From: Phycisphaerae bacterium
GTDB taxonomy: Bacteria > Planctomycetota > Phycisphaerae > Sedimentisphaerales > SM23-30
Assembly: GCA_016342495.1 (NCBI GenBank)
Contig: JAEIOG010000060.1
Location: forward strand, 1 to 32,553
Length of the DNA: 32,553 nt
Direction: 5' to 3'
Within the stretch, counting starts at the first letter, position 1. Each line of letters opens with the position of its first letter. Position numbers and translations under genes: made by a program. Below, one piece after another: positions 8,588-16,769 of the stretch. The notes under the pieces are model-generated. The model had not been told where the DNA came from, ran no database searches, and saw nothing but the letters and a program-made list of their open reading frames with translations.

Positions 8588-9064
8588 GTGAAAATTATTG
8601 TAGATATATCAGACGCCAAATGCACCAATAAGGAACAAGATCAGATTATAACTTATTCTCTTGGGTCCTGTATTGGCGTAGCTGTATACGACTCCTCTGC
8701 AAAAATTGGTGGCATGCTTCACTATCAGTTACCTGATTCAAGGGCTGATGTCGAAAAAAGCAAAAAAAATCCCACGATGTATGCAGATACTGGAATGGCC
8801 TACCTGGTCAAGAAAATGATCGCTATGGGAGCTGAAAAGAAACGGATGAAAGTTAAAATTGCTGGCGGAGCTCAAATGATGAACGACGCTAAAGTGTTTC
8901 AGATCGGTAAAAGAAATTATGCCGCTATCAGGCAGGTGCTCTGGAAAAATGGGATGTTTATCGATGCTGAATCGATCGGAGGCGCTTTCGCAAGGACACT
9001 GTCGATGAATATGGCAGATGGCAGAGTTTGCGTAAAAGCTCAGGGCTCCGTTACTGACCTTTAA
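8588..9064 (+). CDS. cheD: CheD, chemoreceptor glutamine deamidase
   Basis: CheD deamidates glutamines in the methylation helices of chemoreceptors and, in several phyla, partners with CheC-type phosphatases. This 158-residue protein has the catalytic set at the expected spacing: T22, C28 (in SLGSCIGV) and H45 (in GGMLHYQLPDS), matching T21, C27 and H44 of the Thermotoga enzyme. Further on are the conserved IAGGAQM block and the EsiGG-type block (DAESIGGAFART). The start is GTG 8588, with AGAAAGG seven bases before it; the ATG at 8581 is out of frame. It leads a three-gene group with a CheY-like regulator and a CheX-like phosphatase. No receptor, CheA, CheW, CheR or CheB is in the window. Confidence 0.93.
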   Translation: MKIIVDISDAKCTNKEQDQIITYSLGSCIGVAVYDSSAKIGGMLHYQLPDSRADVEKSKKNPTMYADTGMAYLVKKMIAMGAEKKRMKVKIAGGAQMMNDAKVFQIGKRNYAAIRQVLWKNGMFIDAESIGGAFARTLSMNMADGRVCVKAQGSVTDL

Positions 9065-9089
9065 CATTAGTTATTTAATGGGGATAACA

Positions 9090-9476
9090 ATGGCTATGAA
9101 TATTTTAATTGTAGATGATTCAGCTGTTATGCGTGCCGTAATCAAACGAACCATCGGTATGGCTGATATTCAATATGACAAATTATATGAAGCTGGCTCT
9201 GGTAAAGAAGCTTTAAAGACCATGCGTGATGAAGAAATAAATCTTGTTTTAGCCGACATTAATATGCCGGAAATGACCGGTTTGGAAATGACCGAACGCA
9301 TGTTTGCTTGCCCTTCGGTCAAGGATATCCCAGTTATTATTGTTTCAACTGAAGCTTCAACAGCCAGAATACAGGATCTTAAATCCAAAGGTGTAAAAGG
9401 CTATGTACATAAACCTTTCACTCCGGAACAAATACGCGACGAAGTTTTAAAAGTAATAGGAGCTTGTAATGCTTGA
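9090..9476 (+). CDS. cheY: CheY-like single-domain response regulator
   Basis: A 128-residue receiver domain with no output domain. Acidic pocket D9-D10, phospho-acceptor D56 (VLADINMPEM), switch S86-T87 and K108 (HKPF) are all present, as are the GYVHKPF loop and a normal length. When phosphorylated it would bind the flagellar switch or another partner. The start is ATG 9090, with GGGGA just upstream; ATG 9078 and ATG 9096 are alternatives. The 3' end overlaps the next gene by eight bases, so the two are translationally coupled. The nearby phosphatase suggests it is the signal-terminated target of that protein. Confidence 0.92.
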   Translation: MAMNILIVDDSAVMRAVIKRTIGMADIQYDKLYEAGSGKEALKTMRDEEINLVLADINMPEMTGLEMTERMFACPSVKDIPVIIVSTEASTARIQDLKSKGVKGYVHKPFTPEQIRDEVLKVIGACNA

Positions 9477-9933
9477 TACAAATGAATTAACAACGATTTT
9501 AACTGATTCTCTTTCCCAAGCGTTAGAAACCATGGCTTTCATGGTCGCTATGCCTATGGAAGATGAACTGCCCGAACCGGAAAATTCTTTGCAGGCGACA
9601 ATGCAATTTCAAGGCCCACAATCCGGCAGACTTGAAATGACTGCTCCGGTTGAATGGGTAGAAATGTTTGCTGCTAATGTTATGGGCATCGAACCGGATG
9701 ATCCTGATACTGAAGAAAAATCAGTTGACGCTTTCAAAGAATTGCTCAATACCATCTGCGGCGTGCTTTTGCCCAGACTGGCTGAAGACCCAGCTGATAT
9801 TTTCAATGTTACTATTCCCCAATCGCAAGCATTTACCACTCTTGAACAATGGCAGCAGTATGTCGCTCAAGATGATGTTAATATCCTTGAAGTTGATTTC
9901 CATCCGGTGGCTATAAGAATGATTATGGAATAA
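9469..9933 (+). CDS. CheX/CheC-family chemotaxis phosphatase-like protein
   Basis: Predicted to dephosphorylate CheY-P. This 154-residue protein shows the single signature helix with E91-L-L-N94 (in DAFKELLNTICG), the E-x-x-N active-site pair of the CheC/CheX/FliY group. One such site is present, as in CheX and unlike the two in CheC. An N-terminal SLSQALETMAF helix matches the CheX start. The gene overlaps cheY by eight bases. The pairing with cheD resembles CheC-CheD partnerships, but the single site and length favour CheX. Family assignment is good; the precise partner is inferred. Confidence 0.78.
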   Translation: MLDTNELTTILTDSLSQALETMAFMVAMPMEDELPEPENSLQATMQFQGPQSGRLEMTAPVEWVEMFAANVMGIEPDDPDTEEKSVDAFKELLNTICGVLLPRLAEDPADIFNVTIPQSQAFTTLEQWQQYVAQDDVNILEVDFHPVAIRMIME

Positions 9934-9965
9934 AAGTATACTGAGCGTAAATGACAAACTTGTAG

Positions 9966-9986
9966 GGGCAGGCCTTGTGTCTGCCC
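9966..9986. repeat. TGTAGGGGCAG hairpin repeat
   Basis: GGGCAG (9966-9971) faces CTGCCC (9981-9986) across nine bases, preceded by TGTAG. Its outer sequence resembles the TGTAGAGACAAGGC palindrome at 5546. It lies 33 bases after cheX and may also end its transcript. Confidence 0.55.
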
Positions 9987-10099
9987 TTAACTATAACCAC
10001 AAACCCCAGCGATTAGACGATAAGAGCAGATTCCCCACCCACACGCCAAATAACACACAACTTCGTAAGATTTTAGCTATCTGAAGCAAAACAGCACGA

Positions 10100-10200
10100 A
10101 GCGGCAGCGCCGTGCTAAGGCATTATACCAGATTCCATGATGCTTAAAGCAATTTTAGCGTTAAACCACAATTTACGTTTTTTAGCTGGGCGCTGCCGCT
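10100..10200. repeat. Structured inverted-repeat element
   Basis: AGCGGCAGCGCC (10100-10111) is the exact reverse complement of 10189-10200, across 77 bases. The left arm also sits inside its own AGCAC/GTGCT hairpin. The right flank (GCTGTTTGTTGGC, later TCGCTAAA) matches the right part of repeat copy B at 29.5 kb. Confidence 0.55.
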
Positions 10201-10304
10201 ACCAGCTGTTTGTTGGCTAATTAACGCCATTTACTTCAAGTCGCTAAAGTGTTACACAACTTCTAACTTTCAAAACTCACTATCGGTCAGTTTGAGTTAT
10301 TAAT

Positions 10305-10348
10305 TTGACTTACACCTCATTTATGCTCTATCATCTATACAGAGGTGT
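10305..10348 (+). promoter_or_regulatory. Permease promoter with flanking inverted repeat
   Basis: TTGACT (10305-10310), an 18-base spacer, then TATCAT (10329-10334). ACACCTC (10312-10318) in the spacer and GAGGTGT (10342-10348) after the -10 form an exact 7-bp inverted repeat around the promoter. The right arm doubles as the ribosome binding site AGAGGTG. This is a plausible metal-responsive operator, but the regulator is unknown. Confidence 0.5.
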
Positions 10349-10357
10349 CTTAATAAT

Positions 10358-11404
10358 ATGCTCAAAGACTATATTGACAATCTGTGGGGTTTGATGATGG
10401 AGTTATCACCCTGGCTTTTCATTGGCCTGGCTATCGCCGGGATAATCCACATTTTCATGCCGGAAGGTTTTATAAAAAAACATCTGGGCCGCCGCCGTTT
10501 CACTTCGGTATTAAAAGCTGTTCTGGTTGGCATCCCTATGCCGTTATGTTCCTGTGGCGTGATTCCTACTGCTATGGGCTTGAAAAAAGAAGGTGCCTCA
10601 AACGGTGCCGCTGCCGGTTTCCTTATCAGTACCCCTCAAACTGGCGTCGATTCTATTCTTGTAAGTGCCACTTTTTTAGGGTGGCCTTTTGCGATTTTTA
10701 AGGTTTTTTCCGCTTTAGTCTCTGGCCTTACCGGTGGCATTCTTGTTAATCTCTTCGACAAAGAACAAAAAACAGAAATCAAACCAGAAAAAAAATCCTG
10801 CTGTTGTTCAGCAAAACAACCCGAACCGCCAAAACCATCCTGCTGTTCAGCCGAACCAAAAAACAAAATTGATATCAAAGAAGCTTTCCGTTTTGCTTTT
10901 GGCCAATTGCTCCGCGACATTTATCGTTGGCTGATTATTGGCATCCTCATCGCCGCTGCTATCACTACTTTTATCCCCAAAGGTTCCCTTGCCGACTATA
11001 CCGTAACCCAGGGCATTTGGGGCATGTTTACCATGCTGATAATTTCCATGCCGATGTACATCTGCGCCACAGCTTCGGTGCCACTGGCGGCTTCTCTGGT
11101 TATCGCCGGCATGTCGCCAGGTTCGGCTCTGGTTTTGCTGATGGCTGGACCAACAACAAATGTCGCTACCATGGGCGCAATCCTGCGTACCTTTGGCAAG
11201 AGAACATTAATGATATATTTGACAACGGTAGCATCACTGTCGATTATTTTGGGTACCATCTTTAATTGGGTTATTAATATTGAAGCTATTACAGAAAAAC
11301 ATGTCCACCCCATGCCCAGTGTTATAGGCAATGTCACAGCTATTTTGCTGACTGCTTCACTTGTATATTTTATCGTTGCCGATCTGAATAAGAAAAAGGT
11401 TTAG
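10358..11404 (+). CDS. SO_0444-type Cu/Zn efflux permease
   Basis: An inner-membrane permease of the DUF318/ArsP_1 superfamily, with best resemblance to the SO_0444 Cu/Zn efflux group. The 348-residue protein has about eight hydrophobic segments in two halves. The first half has P62-L-C64-S-C66-G (PMPLCSCGVIPTA) followed by FLISTPQTGVDS. The second half has the matching MYICATASVPLAASL and the MAGPTTNVAT motif. The two halves are joined by a soluble linker with Cys clusters C148-C149-C150 and C162-C163 amid Lys and Pro, a likely metal-binding loop. A 7-bp inverted repeat brackets the promoter. The transported ion is inferred from the family. Confidence 0.85.
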   Translation: MLKDYIDNLWGLMMELSPWLFIGLAIAGIIHIFMPEGFIKKHLGRRRFTSVLKAVLVGIPMPLCSCGVIPTAMGLKKEGASNGAAAGFLISTPQTGVDSILVSATFLGWPFAIFKVFSALVSGLTGGILVNLFDKEQKTEIKPEKKSCCCSAKQPEPPKPSCCSAEPKNKIDIKEAFRFAFGQLLRDIYRWLIIGILIAAAITTFIPKGSLADYTVTQGIWGMFTMLIISMPMYICATASVPLAASLVIAGMSPGSALVLLMAGPTTNVATMGAILRTFGKRTLMIYLTTVASLSIILGTIFNWVINIEAITEKHVHPMPSVIGNVTAILLTASLVYFIVADLNKKKV

Positions 11405-11419
11405 GCTTGAAGAAAACTA

Positions 11420-11446
11420 GCCAGACAATATTTTGTATTATGTGGC
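11420..11446. terminator. Possible bidirectional terminator between convergent genes
   Basis: GCCAGACAATA faces TATTATGTGGC around TTTTG, with two mismatches. It sits in the 55-base gap between two convergent genes. The T run is weak. Confidence 0.3.
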
Positions 11447-11459
11447 CTGTAAGGGAAAA

Positions 11460-12293
11460 TCATATTTTAAAACTATTGCGATATTCACGCGGGCTCAGCT
11501 TTTTTTTTCGGCGAAACTGACGATTGAAATTTGAAAGATTTTCAAAACCGCATTCCAGGCAAATTGCCGTAACGGGCTTATCTGTATCGCTTAATAATTC
11601 ACAAGCCTTACTGATCCGAATATTATTTAGATATGTCACAAATGTCAAACCAGTGGTCTTCTTGAAAAACTGGCAGAAGTTTGATGTACTCATATGGGCA
11701 ATGTTAGCAACTTGTTGTTGGGTTATTTTTTTATAAAAGTTGTTATTGATAAAATTGAAAACATTTTCGATACGCAACTGATCCTTTTTCAGTATATGTT
11801 CTGTGAAGATCTGGGTGGATATGAAAGATTTTTCCCTGGTTTCCGAAAGCTTGTGTAATATATCCAGAAAAGCGATTAGCTGTGGCAGGCCTTTCAGGTC
11901 AGGCAGGGTTTCGATTTGTTTAACTAGTTGGCCCGATTGAAACTGAAGTCCCCATTTTGCCTGGTCAAAAAGTTCGCGTATAACTTTTAATTCAGGATGA
12001 TCAAGAAAATCCTTACCTAAAAAGAAACGATCAAAATGAACCACAATCGCGGTATGATTTTGTCGACTGGATTCTGATTTCCACGCATGGGCAAGATTTG
12101 GCCCGGTAAGCACAAGCTCGCCATCACTATAGCTGGCTACATTATCTCCAATGTGCCTTGTGCCGCTGCTGTTCAATATCAGCACAAGCTCATATTCAGG
12201 ATGGTAGTGCCAGTTGAAGTCGAATTCCTTATCATCACGCAAAAAACAATGAAATGATGACAGGTCAGGTTTTATAACTTTTTCAAAATTCAT
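11460..12293 (-). CDS. AraC-family transcriptional regulator with cupin sensor
   Basis: A 277-residue regulator. The N-terminal half is a cupin-type ligand pocket, with NWHYHPEYELVLIL supplying H29, H31 and E33, followed by GDNVASYSDGELVLTGPNLAHAW. The C-terminal ~100 residues (about 175-275) hold two helix-turn-helix motifs, including QQQVANIAHMSTSNFCQFFKK and the AraC signature ending LSPREYRNSF. Proteins of this type usually sense a sugar or related small molecule and activate the neighbouring operon. Here the neighbour, read divergently 193 bases away, is a zinc-type methyltransferase followed by a Gfo/Idh oxidoreductase. Regulation of those genes is therefore likely but inferred. Confidence 0.88.
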   Translation of the reverse strand: MNFEKVIKPDLSSFHCFLRDDKEFDFNWHYHPEYELVLILNSSGTRHIGDNVASYSDGELVLTGPNLAHAWKSESSRQNHTAIVVHFDRFFLGKDFLDHPELKVIRELFDQAKWGLQFQSGQLVKQIETLPDLKGLPQLIAFLDILHKLSETREKSFISTQIFTEHILKKDQLRIENVFNFINNNFYKKITQQQVANIAHMSTSNFCQFFKKTTGLTFVTYLNNIRISKACELLSDTDKPVTAICLECGFENLSNFNRQFRRKKKLSPREYRNSFKI

Positions 12294-12407
12294 TATAGGA
12301 CCTCTAAATTATGCTATATTTAATCATTCTAAGCAAATATTGTATATTTTCAATAAAATAGTATCGGTTTATTGTAATATAAGCGTAGTGTAGGCTCTGG
12401 TTTGCAG

Positions 12408-12447
12408 TATAATAACTATGTCTTCTTCGAGATTATTCCAAAATCTC
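12408..12447 (+). promoter_or_regulatory. Possible promoter and leader hairpin before the methyltransferase
   Basis: A perfect TATAAT at 12408-12413 has only a poor -35 box, as expected for an activator-dependent promoter. A hairpin GAGATT (12429-12434) / AATCTC (12442-12447) follows in the leader. Confidence 0.3.
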
Positions 12448-12486
12448 ACGTAAATCATTAGGTCAAAACATAAGCAGGGTCTGCCA

Positions 12487-13485
12487 ATGAATAGCTATGA
12501 AAGATATATCGCAATGGTCAAAGGCCAAAAGGTCGATTTTGTCCCACGGATTCCTATATTGATGCATTTCGCTGCCGACCATATTAATGCTTCTTATGCA
12601 GATTTTGCCAGTGACCATAAAGTGATGTGCAAGGCAGGCATCGAATTAGCTAATGACTTTGGAATTGACCAGCTGGATATTTTAAGCGATCCTTATCGTG
12701 AGACCACAGCCTGGGGCGGCAACATCACTTATGTTCAGGATACCACACCTCGTTGCAGCTCACCTTTACATGACAATAAGGATTTTTCCCTGTTGGCAAA
12801 ACCCGATATTTACCAGTCGGAACGCTTGAAAAATGCCCTGGATGGCATAGACCTGTATAAAGAATCTGGCTATAAGAAATATTCGATTACTGGCTGGGTC
12901 GAAGGCCCTGCCGCCGAAGCTGCCGACCTCAGGGGTGTTCAAAATTTCCTGATGGATTTAATGCTGGATGAATCTTTTGCATGTGAGCTGATGGACAGGG
13001 CATTAATTTTAGCGATCAACTTTGCCAAAGCCCAGATCGCCCATGGCTGTGATACTATTGGCATTGGCGATGCCATTGCCAGCCAGGTTGGACCTGATTT
13101 ATATGAACGATTAATTCTCCCGCGCGAAAAAATTCTTATCGATGCTGTCCAGGCCGCCGGCGGTCTGGCTCGTCTACATATCTGCGGCAATGTTACCAAG
13201 CTCCTCCCGGCTATCGCCAGTCTTGAAATAGATATTATGGATTGCGACTGGATGGTTGATATGGTCCAGGCCAGAGAGATTCTAGGTTCAAAGGTAACAC
13301 TTACCGGCAATCTTGACCCGGTAAGTGATATTATGCGTTCGACACCAGCAAAAATACATGATAGTTTCAAACAGCTTTATGCCCAGATCGGTAACCCGTA
13401 TTTTGTCAATGGCGGCTGTGAAATCCCCAGGGGTACTCCGGTTGAAAATCTTAAGGCTGTTTGTGAACCAATTCCGGCACAATAA
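12487..13485 (+). CDS. UroD-superfamily zinc methyltransferase (MtaA/CmuA-like)
   Basis: A TIM-barrel protein of 332 residues from the uroporphyrinogen decarboxylase superfamily. It carries the zinc motif of corrinoid methyltransferases, H231-x-C233 (LHICGN) with C311 (NGGCEIPRGTPVEN), which true HemE lacks. It also lacks the HemE N-terminal signature. This points to methyl transfer between a methylated corrinoid protein and a thiol or other acceptor, rather than heme synthesis. No corrinoid protein or partner methyltransferase is adjacent. AAGCAGGG six bases before ATG 12487 supports the start. The gene lies 21 bases upstream of the Gfo/Idh gene and is probably cotranscribed with it under the divergent AraC regulator. 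The methyl donor is unknown. Confidence 0.8.
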   Translation: MNSYERYIAMVKGQKVDFVPRIPILMHFAADHINASYADFASDHKVMCKAGIELANDFGIDQLDILSDPYRETTAWGGNITYVQDTTPRCSSPLHDNKDFSLLAKPDIYQSERLKNALDGIDLYKESGYKKYSITGWVEGPAAEAADLRGVQNFLMDLMLDESFACELMDRALILAINFAKAQIAHGCDTIGIGDAIASQVGPDLYERLILPREKILIDAVQAAGGLARLHICGNVTKLLPAIASLEIDIMDCDWMVDMVQAREILGSKVTLTGNLDPVSDIMRSTPAKIHDSFKQLYAQIGNPYFVNGGCEIPRGTPVENLKAVCEPIPAQ

Positions 13486-13506
13486 AATCAAAAGAAAGGT
13501 TTAAAA

Positions 13507-14859
13507 ATGTCAAATAACAACCCAATCAACAGAAGGCAGTTTGTCAAAAAAGTCAGCACAGCGGCAGCAGTTTTCAGTATTGTTCCTCGTCATGTGCTCG
13601 GTGGAGATAATTTTACCGCTCCCAGTGAAAAGCTCAATGTCGCCGGTGTTGGTATTGGTGGCATGGGTGCATCAAATGTCAATAATTGCAAAGGCGAAAA
13701 TATCTACGCTCTCTGCGATGTGCATCATAATCATGCGGCAAAAGTTTTCAATGCTTATCCAAAAGCCAAAAAATATGTTGACTACCGTGAAATGCTTGCA
13801 AAAGAAAAAGATATCGACGCTGTCATAATCGCTACCCCTGACCATACCCATGCCGTCATCGCGATGGCCGCGATAAAAGCCGGCAAGCATGTTTATGTCC
13901 AGAAACCCATGACCCATAATGTCTATGAAACCCGAAAACTCACCGAAGCGGCAAAAGCTGCTGGCGTGGTAACTCAAATGGGTATACAAGGCCATTCTTC
14001 TAACGAAATACGCATTGTCCGGGAATGGATCGAAGATGGAGCTATTGGCGATGTCCGAGAAATCCATTCCTGGTGCTCGCTAACATATTATCCCTGGGGC
14101 TATGCTTACTGGAGTCCTTCGCATTCGGCGCGTCCGACTGAAACACCAGCGGTTCCTGATGGCCTTGACTGGGATCTCTGGCTCGGTCCTGCCCCGGTTC
14201 GTCCGTATCATCGTTGCTATCATCCTGGTTCATGGCGGGCATGGTGGGATTTCGGCAGCGGAATGATGGCCGATCGTGGCTGCCATACCCTTGACCCTGC
14301 TTACTGGATTCTAAAACTTGGCCAACCTATATCGGTTGAAGCTAACCGCACTGATATTAATAATGAGACTCATCCAGTTGCCGCTATCGTAAACTTTAAA
14401 TTCCCGGCCCGCGGCAAAATGCCTCCTGTTACTTTAACCTGGTATGATGGCTTGCGACCACCACTGCCCGATGAACTTACCGATGGCTGGATTCTGGGAT
14501 CAAGTGAAGGTGGATCGCTTTTTGTTGGTAATAAAGCAAAACTCATGCATGGCGTTTATGGCGAAAGCCCCAGACTCCTTCCAGAAACAACCATGAAATC
14601 ATATAAAAAACCTGCTAAAACCATACCAAGAGTCAATGGCACCCATGAGCAAAACTGGCTCGATGCTATAAAAAATGGGACCAGAGCCAATGCCGACTTT
14701 GAATATTCCGGGCCGTTTACCGAAATGATTCATCTGGGTAATATTGCGATAAAACTGGGCCGCAAGCTCTACTGGAATGCTGAGAAAATGGAATTCACCA
14801 ATGACCCCGAAGCTACAAAACTTTTAACCAGAGATTATCGCCAGGGTTGGTCACTTTAA
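13507..14859 (+). CDS. Tat-exported Gfo/Idh/MocA-family oxidoreductase
   Basis: A 450-residue NAD(P)-dependent sugar or polyol oxidoreductase of the type abundant in planctomycetes. The N-terminus is a twin-arginine signal, R9-R10-Q-F-V-K, with hydrophobic TAAAVFSIV. A Rossmann fold follows (GVGIGGMGASN), then the IATPDHTHA block, VYVQKPMTHN with the catalytic-type Lys, and GCHTLDPAYWIL in the C-terminal alpha/beta domain. GFO/Idh enzymes often carry tightly bound cofactor, which fits folded export by Tat. AAGAAAGG precedes ATG 13507. It follows the methyltransferase by 21 bases, so the pair probably form an operon. The substrate is unknown; processing of methylated or oxidised sugars is a guess from context. 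Confidence 0.88.
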   Translation: MSNNNPINRRQFVKKVSTAAAVFSIVPRHVLGGDNFTAPSEKLNVAGVGIGGMGASNVNNCKGENIYALCDVHHNHAAKVFNAYPKAKKYVDYREMLAKEKDIDAVIIATPDHTHAVIAMAAIKAGKHVYVQKPMTHNVYETRKLTEAAKAAGVVTQMGIQGHSSNEIRIVREWIEDGAIGDVREIHSWCSLTYYPWGYAYWSPSHSARPTETPAVPDGLDWDLWLGPAPVRPYHRCYHPGSWRAWWDFGSGMMADRGCHTLDPAYWILKLGQPISVEANRTDINNETHPVAAIVNFKFPARGKMPPVTLTWYDGLRPPLPDELTDGWILGSSEGGSLFVGNKAKLMHGVYGESPRLLPETTMKSYKKPAKTIPRVNGTHEQNWLDAIKNGTRANADFEYSGPFTEMIHLGNIAIKLGRKLYWNAEKMEFTNDPEATKLLTRDYRQGWSL

Positions 14860-14873
14860 TATACATTTGACTT

Positions 14874-14909
14874 GTGCTAATGGTTTGCCAGCCGGTAGAC
14901 CATTAGCAC
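14874..14909. terminator. Long inverted repeat between convergent genes
   Basis: GTGCTAATGGT (14874-14884) and ACCATTAGCAC (14899-14909) are perfect 11-bp arms around a 14-base loop. The element sits between converging genes and is probably a bidirectional terminator, although a U tract is missing on both sides. Confidence 0.6.
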
Positions 14910-14935
14910 TCCAAAATACCAACCCCCAAGTCAAT

Positions 14936-16744
14936 TTACAATGACAATACATATTCAGTTAGATCATTAATTTGTTTTTCAGTCAGGCCATTTGTATGCC
15001 CATGCTTATCATCATTATTATATTTGCTGAAAATTTCTTTGATGCTTGCAGCGCGGCCATCATATAAAAAAGGGCCCGTTCGCCAGACTTCTATAAGTGT
15101 TGGCGTATCGAAACGGAAATCCTTTTCCATGCCAATTCCTGTCCCTATATCATGACGTTTCATATCAGTAAACAGTGGCCCGCTATGGCATCTGCCGCAT
15201 CCGGTAAATGAAAATATTTCCTTACCGCGAATGGCCGATTCTGATAGTTTCCCATTCACCAGATATGGACTCGACAGTGGTTTAAGTGATTTTAGATACT
15301 CGTCAATCGCCTGGGCGTCTTCTTCTGGTCGACTGGCAAATTGTATAAATCTCAAACCTGCCCGTACAGCCGTTTGGGCATCGGGTCTTATCCCTGAAAC
15401 CATTACCGGTGGCGTTTGATGAGCATAGAGCATGCTCTTAGTGCTCTTAGGATTACCAATGCCGTCATTGAGCAAGTCCCAGTTTAAGCCATGTGTCCGC
15501 GCATCGGGATGGCAACTGGCACAGCTTTGCCATTGCTGAAAACATAAGGCCGCATCATTGAAAAACATCTCTCCGCGACGCTGGATAGTCACAGGCTTTT
15601 CCTTGCCAAGGGTAAATGATTGAACAACGGAATCATTAAGTGAGATTTCAACTTTTGCAAGTGAGCCACTGAAATATTCACTTGCATAAGCATTGTTACC
15701 TATGATTTCTAAATGTCTTGGCCCATTGCCTTTGAGTTTATGACGTTTTTTGATACCAGCCAAAAAACTCAGGTCATAAGGAACATTCTCTTTTGCCTGG
15801 TCAAGTTTCTTATGCATAGCGATTCGATCAATAACCGTTATTTCATGCGTACCTGATGATGTCACACACAAAAACTTACCATCGCCAGTGCATCCAACAG
15901 AAAATGGATTAGCGCATCCCAAATCAATATCGTCAAGCAAAACCGTATTGTAAAGTTGCTGATTTTCGATATCGATAATGCTGACGGCATTGGTGTTTTG
16001 CCACCCGCGTTCCAGTTGAGTCGTTGGCACCTGGTATCTTGCCAGTATATGAGTTACATACCCCCATTGCCCATCTGGACTCAGGCATATATCTTTAAGG
16101 TCAGTTACGCCGTTGAGCATCTCAATCGAATTAACCAGCTCATTTTTCTTAGTATCAATAATAGAAATGTTCGCCGCGATATGTTCTCTGTCCGATGAGC
16201 CATCCGGCATCTGATTTATCACAAACAGCCAGCGACCATCATTTGTCAAAACAGAATCAACCGGCTCCCGCACAACCGCTATGGTCTTAACCACCTTTTT
16301 GGTCTCCAGATCAATCACCGAAATATTATTGCTGAATCGATTGCACACATACATGACCTTGCCATCGGCACTGATTGTTGGCGATACCGGGGTATGATTT
16401 AATCTGACTTGCCACAACACCTCACCGGTCTCAATCTCAATGGCCATCATCCGCCCATCAGCTGCCAACTCCGTCACATAAAGCACCTTGCCATCTTTTG
16501 ACAAAGCCAACCCACCCGGTGAGATTTCCAGATATATATTATTTTTAACTTCGTCAGTCTTAGTGTCAAACATCGTGACACACCTGGCGGTGCTCTGGGC
16601 TATATACAATAATCCATTCTGGTCGTCAGCCATCGCTTGTGGCGAAAGATAATCATACTCATAAGCTTTTCCTGATTGTTCTGCTATGACATTATTTGTT
16701 ATCACAAAGCAAAATATTATTGCCAGCCATCTAAATGATCTCAT
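14936..16744 (-). CDS. YVTN-propeller diheme cytochrome (MauG/peroxidase-like)
   Basis: A 602-residue periplasmic protein. A signal peptide (1-21) is followed by a YVTN-type beta propeller (about 30-390) made of repeats such as DGKVMYVCNRFSNNISVID, and by a C-terminal cytochrome domain of the di-heme peroxidase/MauG type. That domain has two c-heme sites, C408-A-S-C411-H412 and C516-G-R-C519-H520, plus a TGPFLYDGRA block common in this family. It likely transfers electrons or oxidises a substrate carried by the propeller. AAGGA precedes the start. It lies 25 bases after the triheme HzsA-like gene on the same strand, so the two cytochromes probably work together in the periplasm. The substrate is unknown. 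Confidence 0.85.
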   Translation of the reverse strand: MRSFRWLAIIFCFVITNNVIAEQSGKAYEYDYLSPQAMADDQNGLLYIAQSTARCVTMFDTKTDEVKNNIYLEISPGGLALSKDGKVLYVTELAADGRMMAIEIETGEVLWQVRLNHTPVSPTISADGKVMYVCNRFSNNISVIDLETKKVVKTIAVVREPVDSVLTNDGRWLFVINQMPDGSSDREHIAANISIIDTKKNELVNSIEMLNGVTDLKDICLSPDGQWGYVTHILARYQVPTTQLERGWQNTNAVSIIDIENQQLYNTVLLDDIDLGCANPFSVGCTGDGKFLCVTSSGTHEITVIDRIAMHKKLDQAKENVPYDLSFLAGIKKRHKLKGNGPRHLEIIGNNAYASEYFSGSLAKVEISLNDSVVQSFTLGKEKPVTIQRRGEMFFNDAALCFQQWQSCASCHPDARTHGLNWDLLNDGIGNPKSTKSMLYAHQTPPVMVSGIRPDAQTAVRAGLRFIQFASRPEEDAQAIDEYLKSLKPLSSPYLVNGKLSESAIRGKEIFSFTGCGRCHSGPLFTDMKRHDIGTGIGMEKDFRFDTPTLIEVWRTGPFLYDGRAASIKEIFSKYNNDDKHGHTNGLTEKQINDLTEYVLSL

Positions 16745-16769
16745 GATATTTCCTTACTCAATCGCTGAA

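Larger units (their letters stand above)
9934..10357. other. Intergenic: repeat elements and permease promoter
   Basis: This 424-base spacer holds a GGGCAG/CTGCCC hairpin (9966-9986), a large inverted repeat (10100-10200) whose right flank resembles the dispersed repeat at 29.5 kb, and the permease promoter (10305-10334). There is no supported gene. Confidence 0.6.

Noticed and set aside
12487-13485. Annotation as uroporphyrinogen decarboxylase HemE
   Set aside because: The HemE N-terminal signature is absent and the zinc motif H231-x-C233...C311 points to a methyltransferase.
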